A stretch of 64,000 bases of DNA, taken from the NCBI GenBank assembly GCA_964541255.1, contig CAZIPL010000001.1:1-64000 (forward strand), in the 5' to 3' direction. The notes under the pieces are model-generated. The model made no database searches, was not told where the DNA came from, and saw only the letters and a program-made list of their open reading frames with translations. Below, one piece after another: positions 52,228 to 60,050 of the stretch. Source of the DNA: CAYOSU01 sp964541255. Its GTDB lineage: Bacteria; Bacillota; Clostridia; Christensenellales; CAMQZB01. The translations under genes and the position numbers were made by a program. The first letter of the stretch is position 1. Every line of letters begins with the position of its first letter.

Positions 52228-53066
52228 TAACGACGAAAGAGCTCTTGATAAGAGCAAAAGAAGAAAAATACGCAGTCCCCGCACTCAATGCGAACTGCCT
52301 TGAAATGTGCTTGCCGCTCATTCGCGCGGCTGAAAAGCTCAAAGCGCCTCTCATTTTGCAGCTTGGAAGACAATACTTAGGCTTCATGACGCCGAGTGAG
52401 ATAGCTCCTACCGCAATAGCGCTCGCAAAATCCGCAACGGTTCCCGTTGCGATTCACTTAGACCATGCAAAGGAGCTTTCGCCGTGTGTAGAGAGCCTTA
52501 AAGCGGGCTTTACGTCGATAATGTTCGACGGGTCGTCCTATTCGTTCGAAGATAATATTGTTCTTACGAAGAAAGTCGTGGAAGAAGCGAAAAAATATAA
52601 CGTTCCCGTCGAGGGGGAGGTCGGAAAGGTCGGTCTTATCGAAACGACGGACTTAAACAACATCACCGATAAATCCACCCCCGAGGAGGTAATCGAGTTT
52701 GTTGCGAAAACGGGCGTCGATTCCGTCGCTGTTGCCGTCGGAAACGTTCACAGAATGAGAAGAAAGATAGCAAAGCTCGACTTCGAACTTATCGAAAAGC
52801 TCTCAAAATCTGTCGATATACCTCTTGTCATGCACGGTGCGAGCGGAATTTCCGACGAAGACGTAAGAAGAGCAATCGAGTGCGGAATATCGAAAGTAAA
52901 CGTTGCAACGGACTTTAACGTCGCGTTTACCGACGGCTTAAAGAGAGACGTTGCGAACGCTCCCGACGAAACTTTCCCTATGGAGTTTATGAAGACGGGA
53001 ATGAAGAACGTCTATGACGTTGCGATAGAAAGAATTCTGGCGGTGAAAGCGGATGGAAAATATTAA
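52221..53066 (+). CDS. Class II ketose-bisphosphate aldolase
   Basis: A 281-residue zinc-dependent aldolase of the fructose-bisphosphate/tagatose-bisphosphate family (Fba, KbaY, IolJ). The catalytic region VAIHLDHAKE gives His79, Asp81 and zinc-binding His82; other metal and substrate residues lie in VEGEVGKVG, VGNVH and VMHGASG. It cleaves a phosphorylated ketose to dihydroxyacetone phosphate (or a similar triose) and an aldehyde. It overlaps both neighbours, the kinase by 7 bases and the dehydrogenase by 14, so it is made stoichiometrically with them. The glycolytic aldolase is possible, but the context favours a catabolic specialist. Confidence 0.92.
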   Translation: MLVTTKELLIRAKEEKYAVPALNANCLEMCLPLIRAAEKLKAPLILQLGRQYLGFMTPSEIAPTAIALAKSATVPVAIHLDHAKELSPCVESLKAGFTSIMFDGSSYSFEDNIVLTKKVVEEAKKYNVPVEGEVGKVGLIETTDLNNITDKSTPEEVIEFVAKTGVDSVAVAVGNVHRMRRKIAKLDFELIEKLSKSVDIPLVMHGASGISDEDVRRAIECGISKVNVATDFNVAFTDGLKRDVANAPDETFPMEFMKTGMKNVYDVAIERILAVKADGKY

Positions 53067-53910
53067 AATCGGATTTATCGGTTTAGGCGTTATGGGCTTG
53101 CCGATGTGCAATAACATAATCAAAAACGGCTTTGAGGTATTTGCTTTCGATAAGGACGAAAACGCAAAACAATCGGCGAAAAACATCGGGGCTATGGTTT
53201 TAGACGGCGCGAAAGACGTTGCTAAAAACGCAGACGTAACGATTCTTATGCTTCCTAACGGCGACATCGTCAAAAGCGTTATATCGGAAATCGCGGACGA
53301 GCTTATTTCGGGAAAAACGCTTGTCGATATGAGTACGATAAATCTTTCGTCGATTGAAAGTGAGGTTGAAAGACTCAAATACAAGGGTGTTGCCGTTCTT
53401 GACGCGCCTGTGGTCAAGAGTAAAGCCGCGGCGATTTCGGGCGATTTAGGCATACTTGTCGGTGGGGAAAAAAGCGACTTCGAGAGACTGCTGCCGCTAT
53501 TTAAGACAATGGGCAAAAACGTCATATATATGGGCAAAAACGGCAGCGGCTATATAGCAAAAGTATGCCACAATATGCTTGTAGGAGAAATCTCCGTCGC
53601 CGTTTCCGAAACGTTGACGCTTGCCAAAAAGCAAGGCTTGAATATTTCGGACTTCGTGACGGCAGTGTCTTACGGCGGCGGACAGAATTTTTATATGGAC
53701 GGAAAAGCCGCTCCTATTGAAAGAGAGGACTTCACTTGCAATTTCTCGCTCTGCTACGAATATAAGGATTTGAACTTGGCAAAAGAGCTTGAAGAAAAGT
53801 CCGAGCTTAATTTGACGGGGCTTGATAACGCCTTGAATAAATATCGCGAGGGTGTCGAAGCGGGCTATTCCAAAGACGATTTTTGCAAAATCATAAAGAC
53901 GATAAAATAA
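53053..53910 (+). CDS. 3-hydroxyisobutyrate dehydrogenase-family reductase
   Basis: A 285-residue beta-hydroxyacid dehydrogenase: Rossmann loop GFIGLGVMGLPMCNNII (residues 7-23), substrate-binding DAPVVKSKAAAISGDLGILV and the catalytic Lys in GSGYIAKVCHNML. Known members reduce tartronate, malonate, succinate or sulfolactaldehyde semialdehydes with NAD(P)H. In this operon it would reduce the aldehyde fragment released by the aldolase. The substrate loop departs from the usual DAPVSGG form (VKSK here), so the substrate may be unusual. It overlaps the aldolase gene by 14 bases. Confidence 0.9.
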   Translation: MENIKIGFIGLGVMGLPMCNNIIKNGFEVFAFDKDENAKQSAKNIGAMVLDGAKDVAKNADVTILMLPNGDIVKSVISEIADELISGKTLVDMSTINLSSIESEVERLKYKGVAVLDAPVVKSKAAAISGDLGILVGGEKSDFERLLPLFKTMGKNVIYMGKNGSGYIAKVCHNMLVGEISVAVSETLTLAKKQGLNISDFVTAVSYGGGQNFYMDGKAAPIEREDFTCNFSLCYEYKDLNLAKELEEKSELNLTGLDNALNKYREGVEAGYSKDDFCKIIKTIK

Positions 53911-53931
53911 TTTCTCGGGAGATAAAGCGAT

Positions 53932-55101
53932 ATGGAAGTAAAAAAGCGTCATGCGTTTTATTTTGGATTGGCGCGAATAGTATTGCGTTTACCGTTTAGA
54001 GTAGTATACGGCTATTCTGCGAAAAGATATAAACTTAAAAAAGACAAAAGCTATCTAATACTTTCCAATCACACCGCGCAAGCCGATGCGGTCATGCTTT
54101 CGCTTTCTTTCAATCGTCCGATATATTTTATCGCGCAAGACGGGCTTTTGAAGCAAAAATACGGCAAGATTTTGTATCATATGTTTGCTCCTATCGCAAA
54201 ACCCAAAGGAAAGGCGGAAGCTTTTTCGATAAGAGAATCGGTATCGGTAGTCAAGCAAGGCGGTGTTGTCGGCTTATATGCAAGCGGCAACTGTACTTTT
54301 AACGGCGTCGAGAGCGAGATAGATAGGTCGATTGTTAAGTTTATTAGACTCCTGCGTTCCGACTTAATACTATATAACAACGACGGAATGTTCGGAATTG
54401 CACCGAGATTTTCGGCAAAAAGAAGACGCGGCAGGTCGTTTGGCTATGTTGTCAAAGAAGTGCCTTTCGAGGAAATAAAGAGTATGTCGGACGACGAATT
54501 GTATAAGCTCGTTTGCGATAATCTTTACGTTGACGCGGTGAAACAGCGTGGGAATAGGCTATATAAATCAAAGCACTCGGCGGAGTTTTTGGAAAGGGCA
54601 TATTACGTTTGCCCGACCTGTAAATCGCTTTGTACGATTTCGTCAAGCGGCGAATACGTCGAATGCTCGCACTGCGGCTATAAAGCGAAATACGGCGCGG
54701 ATTTGCATCTTCATACCGAAAAAGGCGAGGGCTTTTCCACTCTCAAAGAATGGGACGACTTCCAAAATGATTATATTTCAAACTATACTCCGAAAAAAGG
54801 CGAAGCGATTTTCTCCGACGCCATAAGAGTAGTCGAGTGGCACGAGGGAGAGGGCGTTCAAAACGTCACAAGAACGGCTTTTGAGGGCGGTAGAATAACT
54901 TTATATCCTGATAGATTCACGGTGGAAAAAGACGGCGAAATCAAGACATTTGAGCTTGAAAAGCTGAAGTTCTCGTTCCAAGGCAGATGGAATCTTCTGA
55001 CGTACTACGACGGCATGCAATATTACATCTACGGCAACACTCCCTTTAACGGCGTGAAATATGTCGAGATGCTGAAACGACTTAAAGCTCTAAACAGTTG
55101 A
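53932..55101 (+). CDS. PlsC-like acyltransferase with zinc ribbon, second paralogue
   Basis: A 389-residue protein with the acyltransferase motif NHTAQAD (His47 to Asp52) and YASGNCTFNGVESEID in the place of the acceptor-binding motif, followed by a region starting with a zinc ribbon (CPTCKS and CSHCGY, about residues 226-245). It has the same architecture as the protein at 8733-10001. It lies 21 bases after the reductase gene with its own GGGAG ribosome binding site and is probably in the same transcript, though its function appears unrelated to the sugar enzymes. Acceptor and role unknown. Confidence 0.83.
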   Translation: MEVKKRHAFYFGLARIVLRLPFRVVYGYSAKRYKLKKDKSYLILSNHTAQADAVMLSLSFNRPIYFIAQDGLLKQKYGKILYHMFAPIAKPKGKAEAFSIRESVSVVKQGGVVGLYASGNCTFNGVESEIDRSIVKFIRLLRSDLILYNNDGMFGIAPRFSAKRRRGRSFGYVVKEVPFEEIKSMSDDELYKLVCDNLYVDAVKQRGNRLYKSKHSAEFLERAYYVCPTCKSLCTISSSGEYVECSHCGYKAKYGADLHLHTEKGEGFSTLKEWDDFQNDYISNYTPKKGEAIFSDAIRVVEWHEGEGVQNVTRTAFEGGRITLYPDRFTVEKDGEIKTFELEKLKFSFQGRWNLLTYYDGMQYYIYGNTPFNGVKYVEMLKRLKALNS

Positions 55102-55126
55102 CAATAAAAATAATATATCTTAAAAT
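55098..55126 (+). promoter_or_regulatory. Promoter overlapping the acyltransferase stop codon
   Basis: TTGACA (55098-55103), 17 bases, TAAAAT (55121-55126), a near-consensus promoter. Its predicted start (about 55133) falls inside the terminator hairpin, so transcripts starting here would escape it and read into the MATE gene. Confidence 0.65.
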
Positions 55127-55127
55127 G

Positions 55128-55158
55128 AGTATCGGCATCGTTCCGATGCTTGTTTTTT
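55128..55158 (+). terminator. Terminator of the pfkB/acyltransferase operon
   Basis: AGTATCGG/CCGATGCT stem, loop CATCGTT, then TGTTTTTTTA. Confidence 0.8.
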
Positions 55159-55276
55159 TACTTGCTTACTTGCGGTTTTGTCACAAAATATTGGCTTATT
55201 CAGTAAGATTATATCTTTTTGAGAAAAAGAGAAAAGCATAACTTCAAGAAAATAAAATTTTGATATAGGTGTTACT

Positions 55277-56683
55277 ATGGAAAAAGGGATCAAAAGATTT
55301 ATCGGTTCGAAACGTTTTTATAAAAACGCGTTTGCGATTATCATTCCGATAATATTCCAGCAATTATTCGTTTCTGTTGCGGGATATATCGACAGCTTAA
55401 TGATAAACTCATATTCCGCTGCAAGCTACAGCGGAGTTTCTGCCGCAAATAGGCTTATGTTCGTATTCACTTTCGTGTTTATCGGCTTAGGCGCGGCTGC
55501 GGGGATATTCATTTCGCAGTTCTACGGAGCGGGCAATAAGAACAAAATGGTCGCGTCTTTCAACCTTTCTTGGATGATAGCGGCTGTTTTCGGACTTATT
55601 TCTTCAGTTCTTATTCATTTCTTCGGAAACTACGTCGTAGATTTATATATCCAAGGCGCCGAAGCGAGAGCGTACGGATATAGATATTTGGAAGTAATGA
55701 AATACGGCATGGTCATTCTTGCAGTCAATATGTCGATTTCGTCATCTTTCCGTTCTGCGAAAGAAACGGTTCTTCCGATGATTTTGGGTATTGTCGAAAT
55801 ATTGATTAACATCTGCTTCAACTATATCCTCATTTTCGGACATTTGGGCTTCGAAGCTATGGATGCAAGGGGTGCGGCGATTGCGACGGTAATTTCGAGA
55901 ACCGTCAGCCTTATAATTTTCATTTTCGTCGCGCAGTTCTGGAAAAAGTCTCCTTTCAAGGGCTTTATGAAGTTCCCCAAGATCGGAAAGAACCTTTTGA
56001 AGTCCTTTGTCAAACGCGGCACGCCGCTTGTCCTCAACGAGCTTTTGTGGTCGATAGGCAACGTAATGTTCGCGATGTTCTATGCATATAAGAACGACCT
56101 TTGGTATAACGCTTATGCGTATGCTCAAAACGTTTCCGACCTATTCTTCATTTTCTTTGCAGGCTTAGGTAACGGAACAGCCGTTATCGTCGGTTCTGCA
56201 CTTGGTGCGGGAGACTTCAATAGGGCAAGAAAGGACGCCGACAGACTTAAAGGTCTTGCCATAATGATGGGCGTAACTATGGGCGTTTTGATGGCGCTTT
56301 TGGCTCCTCTTGCAATGACGATGTTTAAGCCCGACGCGGCAACGGAAGAAATCTCCGTCGCAGTACTTAGAATAACGGCGATATTCGTAACGCTTTATGC
56401 CTATAACTCTACGTGTTTCTTCATACTTCGTGCGGGCGGCGATAGTATAAGAGCGTTCACCCTCGACCAAGGACCTACCTATCTTGTCAGCCTTCCGATA
56501 ACGATAGTCCTCGGAATCAACGCCGCGTCGTGGGGCTTGACACTTCCGATTTTATACGCGATTTCGCATATTTCCGACATAGTCAAATTCTTTATGTCGA
56601 ACGTCTTTGTTAAGGCGGAACATTGGGTTGTCAACCTCACCGAAAAAGCAAACGACGATATAATAGAGGAAGTAGGAGCATAA
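55277..56683 (+). CDS. MATE-family multidrug/metabolite exporter
   Basis: A 468-residue membrane transporter with 12 predicted helices in two related halves, typical of MATE antiporters that expel drugs or metabolites using a sodium or proton gradient. Recognisable stretches are AFAIIIPIIFQQLFVSVAGY with DSLMIN in helix 1, and GLGAAAGIFISQFYGAGNKN, the family hallmark. The second half has GLGNGTAVIVGSALGAGDF. AGGTGTTACT precedes the ATG. Its promoter probably lies just before the upstream terminator. Substrate unknown. Confidence 0.93.
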   Translation: MEKGIKRFIGSKRFYKNAFAIIIPIIFQQLFVSVAGYIDSLMINSYSAASYSGVSAANRLMFVFTFVFIGLGAAAGIFISQFYGAGNKNKMVASFNLSWMIAAVFGLISSVLIHFFGNYVVDLYIQGAEARAYGYRYLEVMKYGMVILAVNMSISSSFRSAKETVLPMILGIVEILINICFNYILIFGHLGFEAMDARGAAIATVISRTVSLIIFIFVAQFWKKSPFKGFMKFPKIGKNLLKSFVKRGTPLVLNELLWSIGNVMFAMFYAYKNDLWYNAYAYAQNVSDLFFIFFAGLGNGTAVIVGSALGAGDFNRARKDADRLKGLAIMMGVTMGVLMALLAPLAMTMFKPDAATEEISVAVLRITAIFVTLYAYNSTCFFILRAGGDSIRAFTLDQGPTYLVSLPITIVLGINAASWGLTLPILYAISHISDIVKFFMSNVFVKAEHWVVNLTEKANDDIIEEVGA

Positions 56684-56978
56684 AAAAGGACCTATATTTG
56701 TTCGTAAGAGAGGCTAATCTTTCAAGCGAAGTAATGCAAAGAGTATAGCTGTGAGGTAATAAAACAATTCTTCGGTCGCCTATGGTGACAGCTCTGACAA
56801 AAGTGAGCTTATTGATAAAACATTGTCATCATTTGTTGCCTCCTTTGTGTAAAGGGAGGGTGTCACGGCGTTATGCGCCGTGACGGAGGGATTGCTACTT
56901 CTGTTAATGCTTTGTTCCTTGCTTCAATGAATGTAAAAAATCAAGAATAATATTTTAATAAAAAAGAGAGTATAAAAT
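56684..56978. other. Intergenic region with a dispersed repeat
   Basis: It contains copy 3 of the two-hairpin repeat and ends with an AAAGAGAG ribosome binding site for the next gene. No promoter is clear. Confidence 0.5.
56838..56895 (+). repeat. Dispersed two-hairpin repeat, copy 3
   Basis: CCTCCTTT/AAAGGGAGG and GTCACGGCG/CGCCGTGAC hairpins, then GGAGGGATTG. The stems differ from copies 1 and 2 by paired changes while the terminal GAGGGATTG is kept. Confidence 0.65.
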
Positions 56979-57617
56979 ATGCAAGACAATTACTTCAAGC
57001 GTCTTTGGACGCTCATAATAACGTTTTTCAAAATAGGTATTTTGACGTTTGGCGGCGGATACGTCATGCTTGCTATAATAAGAGACGAGTTTGTCGAAAA
57101 ACGCAACTGGCTTTCCGACGACGAGCTTTTGCAAGTGTATGCAATAGCGGAATCGACTCCCGGCCCCGTTGCGATAAACGCGGCGACCTATATAGGCAAC
57201 AAGGCATGCGGCACGGTAGGAGCTATCTTAGCGACTGTTTTCGAGGTTATGCCGGCTTTTGTTATCACCTTTGTCATAGCTACGTACCTAAATCACATAA
57301 TGGACTATCCCGTCGTTCAAAACGCGTTCAAGGGAATAAAAGCGGGTGTTGCCATTCTCATTTTGTATGCGGGCGTAGATATGTTCAGAAAGATGGAGAA
57401 AAGCCCTTTCAACTTGACCGTTGCGATAATATCCTTTGTGTTGATGGCTGTCATCGACGTCTTTGCGATAGATTTTTCTTCGATATGGATCATTCTTTTC
57501 TTCGGAGTACTTTCGCTTGTGATATTCTCCGTCAAAAACCATAAAGAAAAAGCTGCCGAAAAGATTTCCGAAACGGCAGATAAGAACGAAAACACCGAAA
57601 AGGAGGATAGGGAATAA
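56979..57617 (+). CDS. Chromate-transporter family protein, first half
   Basis: A 212-residue membrane protein matching one half of the ChrA/CHR family, with FGGGYVMLAIIRDEFV and the signature ESTPGPVAINAATYIG. CHR proteins come as one long chain or as two short chains encoded together, as here. The known members export chromate, but in gut anaerobes the natural substrate is uncertain. The C-terminal tail is highly charged (EKISETADKNENTEKEDRE). It shares one base with the next start (TAATG), so both halves are translated together. Confidence 0.93.
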   Translation: MQDNYFKRLWTLIITFFKIGILTFGGGYVMLAIIRDEFVEKRNWLSDDELLQVYAIAESTPGPVAINAATYIGNKACGTVGAILATVFEVMPAFVITFVIATYLNHIMDYPVVQNAFKGIKAGVAILILYAGVDMFRKMEKSPFNLTVAIISFVLMAVIDVFAIDFSSIWIILFFGVLSLVIFSVKNHKEKAAEKISETADKNENTEKEDRE

Positions 57618-58195
57618 TGAATATCTACCTCAAGCTTTTCTGGGTATTTTTGAAAATCGGCACATTCGCGTTCGGCGGCGGCTACGGAATGATCCCCGTC
57701 ATGAAACAGGAAGTAGTAAATCAAGGCTGGCTTACCGAAGACGCGTTCCTCGATATAGTCGGACTTTCCGAATCGACTCCGGGACCTATTGCGGTCAATA
57801 TGGCAACGTATGTCGGAACGACTATGGCTGGCTTTTGGGGCGGACTTATCGCAACGATAGGAGCAATACTCCCCGCGTTTTTGATAATATACTTCATTGC
57901 GAAAATCATGCAAAAGTTTGCCGATAATAAGTATATCGCTTCCTTTTTGGCAGGCGTAAAACCGGTAGTAGTAGGCTTTATCGTCGCAGTCGGAATAACG
58001 ATGATTTTGAAAAACCTCAAGGTAATATCCGGCGGTACGTTCACGATTCCCGACTTTGACGTAAGAGCGCTCATTATCTCTGCAATAGTTGCGTGCATAG
58101 CGATAATCCCGAAAGAGGCTTTCAATAAAAAAGTCCCGACGGTTGTGACTATATTGATTTCTGCGGCACTCGGAATAGTTGTATACGCGATATAA
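57617..58195 (+). CDS. Chromate-transporter family protein, second half
   Basis: The 192-residue partner of the preceding gene, with the matching motifs FGGGYGMIPVMKQEVV and ESTPGPIAVNMATYVG and about six helices. Antiparallel assembly with the first half is expected from the family. AGGAGGATAGGGA within the end of the first gene gives the ribosome binding site. A terminator follows. Confidence 0.93.
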   Translation: MNIYLKLFWVFLKIGTFAFGGGYGMIPVMKQEVVNQGWLTEDAFLDIVGLSESTPGPIAVNMATYVGTTMAGFWGGLIATIGAILPAFLIIYFIAKIMQKFADNKYIASFLAGVKPVVVGFIVAVGITMILKNLKVISGGTFTIPDFDVRALIISAIVACIAIIPKEAFNKKVPTVVTILISAALGIVVYAI

Positions 58196-58305
58196 AAGCA
58201 AAAAACGATAGAATTGTACCCGATTTGTTTGTTAAAATCGACATACGCGTTCAATAATAGTGGATTTTACCGATGTGATTATTTGCTGTTAAGTTGAATT
58301 AAGCA

Positions 58306-58339
58306 AAAACATCTCGAAATACTTCGAGGTGTTTTTTTT
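58306..58339 (+). terminator. Terminator of the chromate-transporter pair
   Basis: AAAACATCTCGAA/TTCGAGGTGTTTT stem, then a T-run. Confidence 0.85.
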
Positions 58340-58482
58340 GTATATAAGTAGATTATAACTCTTGTTTTAATGAATATAAGCTTTTTAATCTATAGCAAAG
58401 CAATTGCGTCGAGTTTTATAATCGCTTTTTAAAAATTGTTAAAAACGAACTATTAAGGCAAAAACAATTGATAGAAAGCCAC

Positions 58483-58515
58483 TAAAAAAGCCGTCTTACC
58501 TTTGCGATAAGACGG
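58483..58515 (-). terminator. Terminator of the two-component system
   Basis: GCCGTCTTA/TAAGACGGC stem; the minus-strand transcript ends in TTTTTTAG. Confidence 0.85.
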
Positions 58516-58532
58516 CCAATATGCGTTTTTGA

Positions 58533-60038
58533 TTATCCTTTCCTAAACTGAGACGGTGTAACGCCCTCGATCTTTAAGAACTTTGCGATGAAGTAGTTTG
58601 GGTCGTTAAATCCGATTTCGTTCGCGATTTCATAAACCTTTTTGTTTGTTGTCTTGAGGAGAACTTTGGATTTTTCGATACGGAGCGTTGTCAAATATTC
58701 GTTGAATAGGGTGCCTGTTTGTTTTTTGAAAACTCTTCCCAAGTATATCGGATTGATATAAAACTTTTGCGCCAAAGATTTGAGCGTGATATTGTCGGTG
58801 AAGTTGTTGTTGACGTAGCTTATTATCGCAGTCAAAGTTTCGTTCTGCATTTGAGAATTATACTCCGTCATTTTGTCGAATAAGCTAAGAACATATTCGA
58901 CGTAACGCTTTTTGTTGGAGAGAATTCCGCCGTTTTCCGACAGAGCTTCCGCTTGTTCGAGAAGGTCGTTGACGGTGAGATTATCTACCGAAACGAAGCT
59001 TGAGATGTTGACGATAAAGGTATTGAATATCGTCTTAAAGCCTGAAAGCGAAATGTTTAGAGCAACCGCTCTGTCGAGGGCTTCTTCCAATGCTTTTTGA
59101 AGCTCTTCTTTCGAAAATGACTCGAAAGAAGAGGATATTTCCGTAAACATATCGTTAAGTTCTTTAAAGTCTTTTGCGAATAAGTTGCCCTGATATTTTG
59201 TCGGCGTTCCGATGATTCCTGCAAGCTCTTTAGAGAATTCCTTGCCGCCGTCGAAAATATCCGTGCAAGTCATATTGAGGAAAACGGAAAGCTCGCTGTC
59301 TGCGCGCTTGTCGAACTCGTTCCAAAGCGATAACGCCTTTTCCTTGTCGATGTCGCCCCACAAAACGGAGAGCATTTTGTCGCCGAACGCCTTGAAGCAT
59401 TTACAAGAAAGAGCGGGGGAGAATACACTTTCAAAAAGCGAACTGAGCTTTTCGAAATCGCCGTCGAGCTCTTCTTCCGAAAGCTCGATTTCTCTGTTTT
59501 CTTTATAGGTTATTTCGGAGAAAAGCAACATCATCTGCTCGCTTTCAGCGCCTAACAGCGAAAGAAACGAGTTGATTGCTTTTTTTGTTTTGTCTCCCGA
59601 AAGTATCTTATAAAGCGCTCCGTCAAGAACGGCGTTCTTTTCGAATGTTTGTTGCGAGTTGGCTTCGATTTCGCCGATAAGCTCGTCTAATTTGTCGTTG
59701 AGTTCGTCCTCGTCGACGGGCTTGAGAAGATATGCCTTAACGCCGTGCGACATTGCGGTCTGCGCGTAAGTAAAGGTAGAGTATCCGCTCAAAATAATCA
59801 TCATAGGATTATAGTTCTCTATTTTCTTAATCTCGGCGATCATCTCCAATCCCGACATTTGCGGCATCGAAATATCGCTTATGATAATATCGGGACGCTC
59901 GTTTTTGATAATCTCGAGAGCCTCGATCGCGTTCGTCGAGGTAAGCATCTCCGAGATATGGTTTCTTTCGGTATCGATAAGAATTTTAAGCCCCTCGATA
60001 GCGTTGATTTCGTCGTCTACGATAATGATTTTATACAT
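58533..60038 (-). CDS. Response regulator, YesN-type (receiver plus AraC HTH)
   Basis: A 501-residue DNA-binding regulator. The N-terminal receiver domain (1-120) has Asp8/Asp9, the phospho-acceptor Asp55 in IISDISMP and Lys106 in YLLKPVD. A poorly conserved middle region of about 270 residues follows. The C-terminal 100 residues are an AraC-type double helix-turn-helix (LKSLAQKFYINPIYLGRVFKK and VYEIANEIGFNDPNYFIAKF). YesN-type regulators usually activate genes for import and breakdown of plant or host glycans. It is co-transcribed with the sensor kinase 12 bases upstream; GAGGTGAACTT precedes the ATG. Confidence 0.94.
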   Translation of the reverse strand: MYKIIIVDDEINAIEGLKILIDTERNHISEMLTSTNAIEALEIIKNERPDIIISDISMPQMSGLEMIAEIKKIENYNPMMIILSGYSTFTYAQTAMSHGVKAYLLKPVDEDELNDKLDELIGEIEANSQQTFEKNAVLDGALYKILSGDKTKKAINSFLSLLGAESEQMMLLFSEITYKENREIELSEEELDGDFEKLSSLFESVFSPALSCKCFKAFGDKMLSVLWGDIDKEKALSLWNEFDKRADSELSVFLNMTCTDIFDGGKEFSKELAGIIGTPTKYQGNLFAKDFKELNDMFTEISSSFESFSKEELQKALEEALDRAVALNISLSGFKTIFNTFIVNISSFVSVDNLTVNDLLEQAEALSENGGILSNKKRYVEYVLSLFDKMTEYNSQMQNETLTAIISYVNNNFTDNITLKSLAQKFYINPIYLGRVFKKQTGTLFNEYLTTLRIEKSKVLLKTTNKKVYEIANEIGFNDPNYFIAKFLKIEGVTPSQFRKG

Positions 60039-60050
60039 AAGTTCACCTCT

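Larger units (their letters stand above)
58196..58532. other. Convergent intergenic region with two terminators
   Basis: It holds the plus-strand terminator at 58306-58339 and the minus-strand one at 58483-58515. Between them nothing gene-like is visible. Confidence 0.7.

Noticed and set aside
55160..55276. Guanidine or other exporter-linked riboswitch before the MATE gene
   Set aside because: The region is AT-rich with no recognisable conserved core or stems.
57317..58254. Long minus-strand frames opposite the chromate transporters
   Set aside because: They mirror two clear membrane-protein genes and have no family features of their own.
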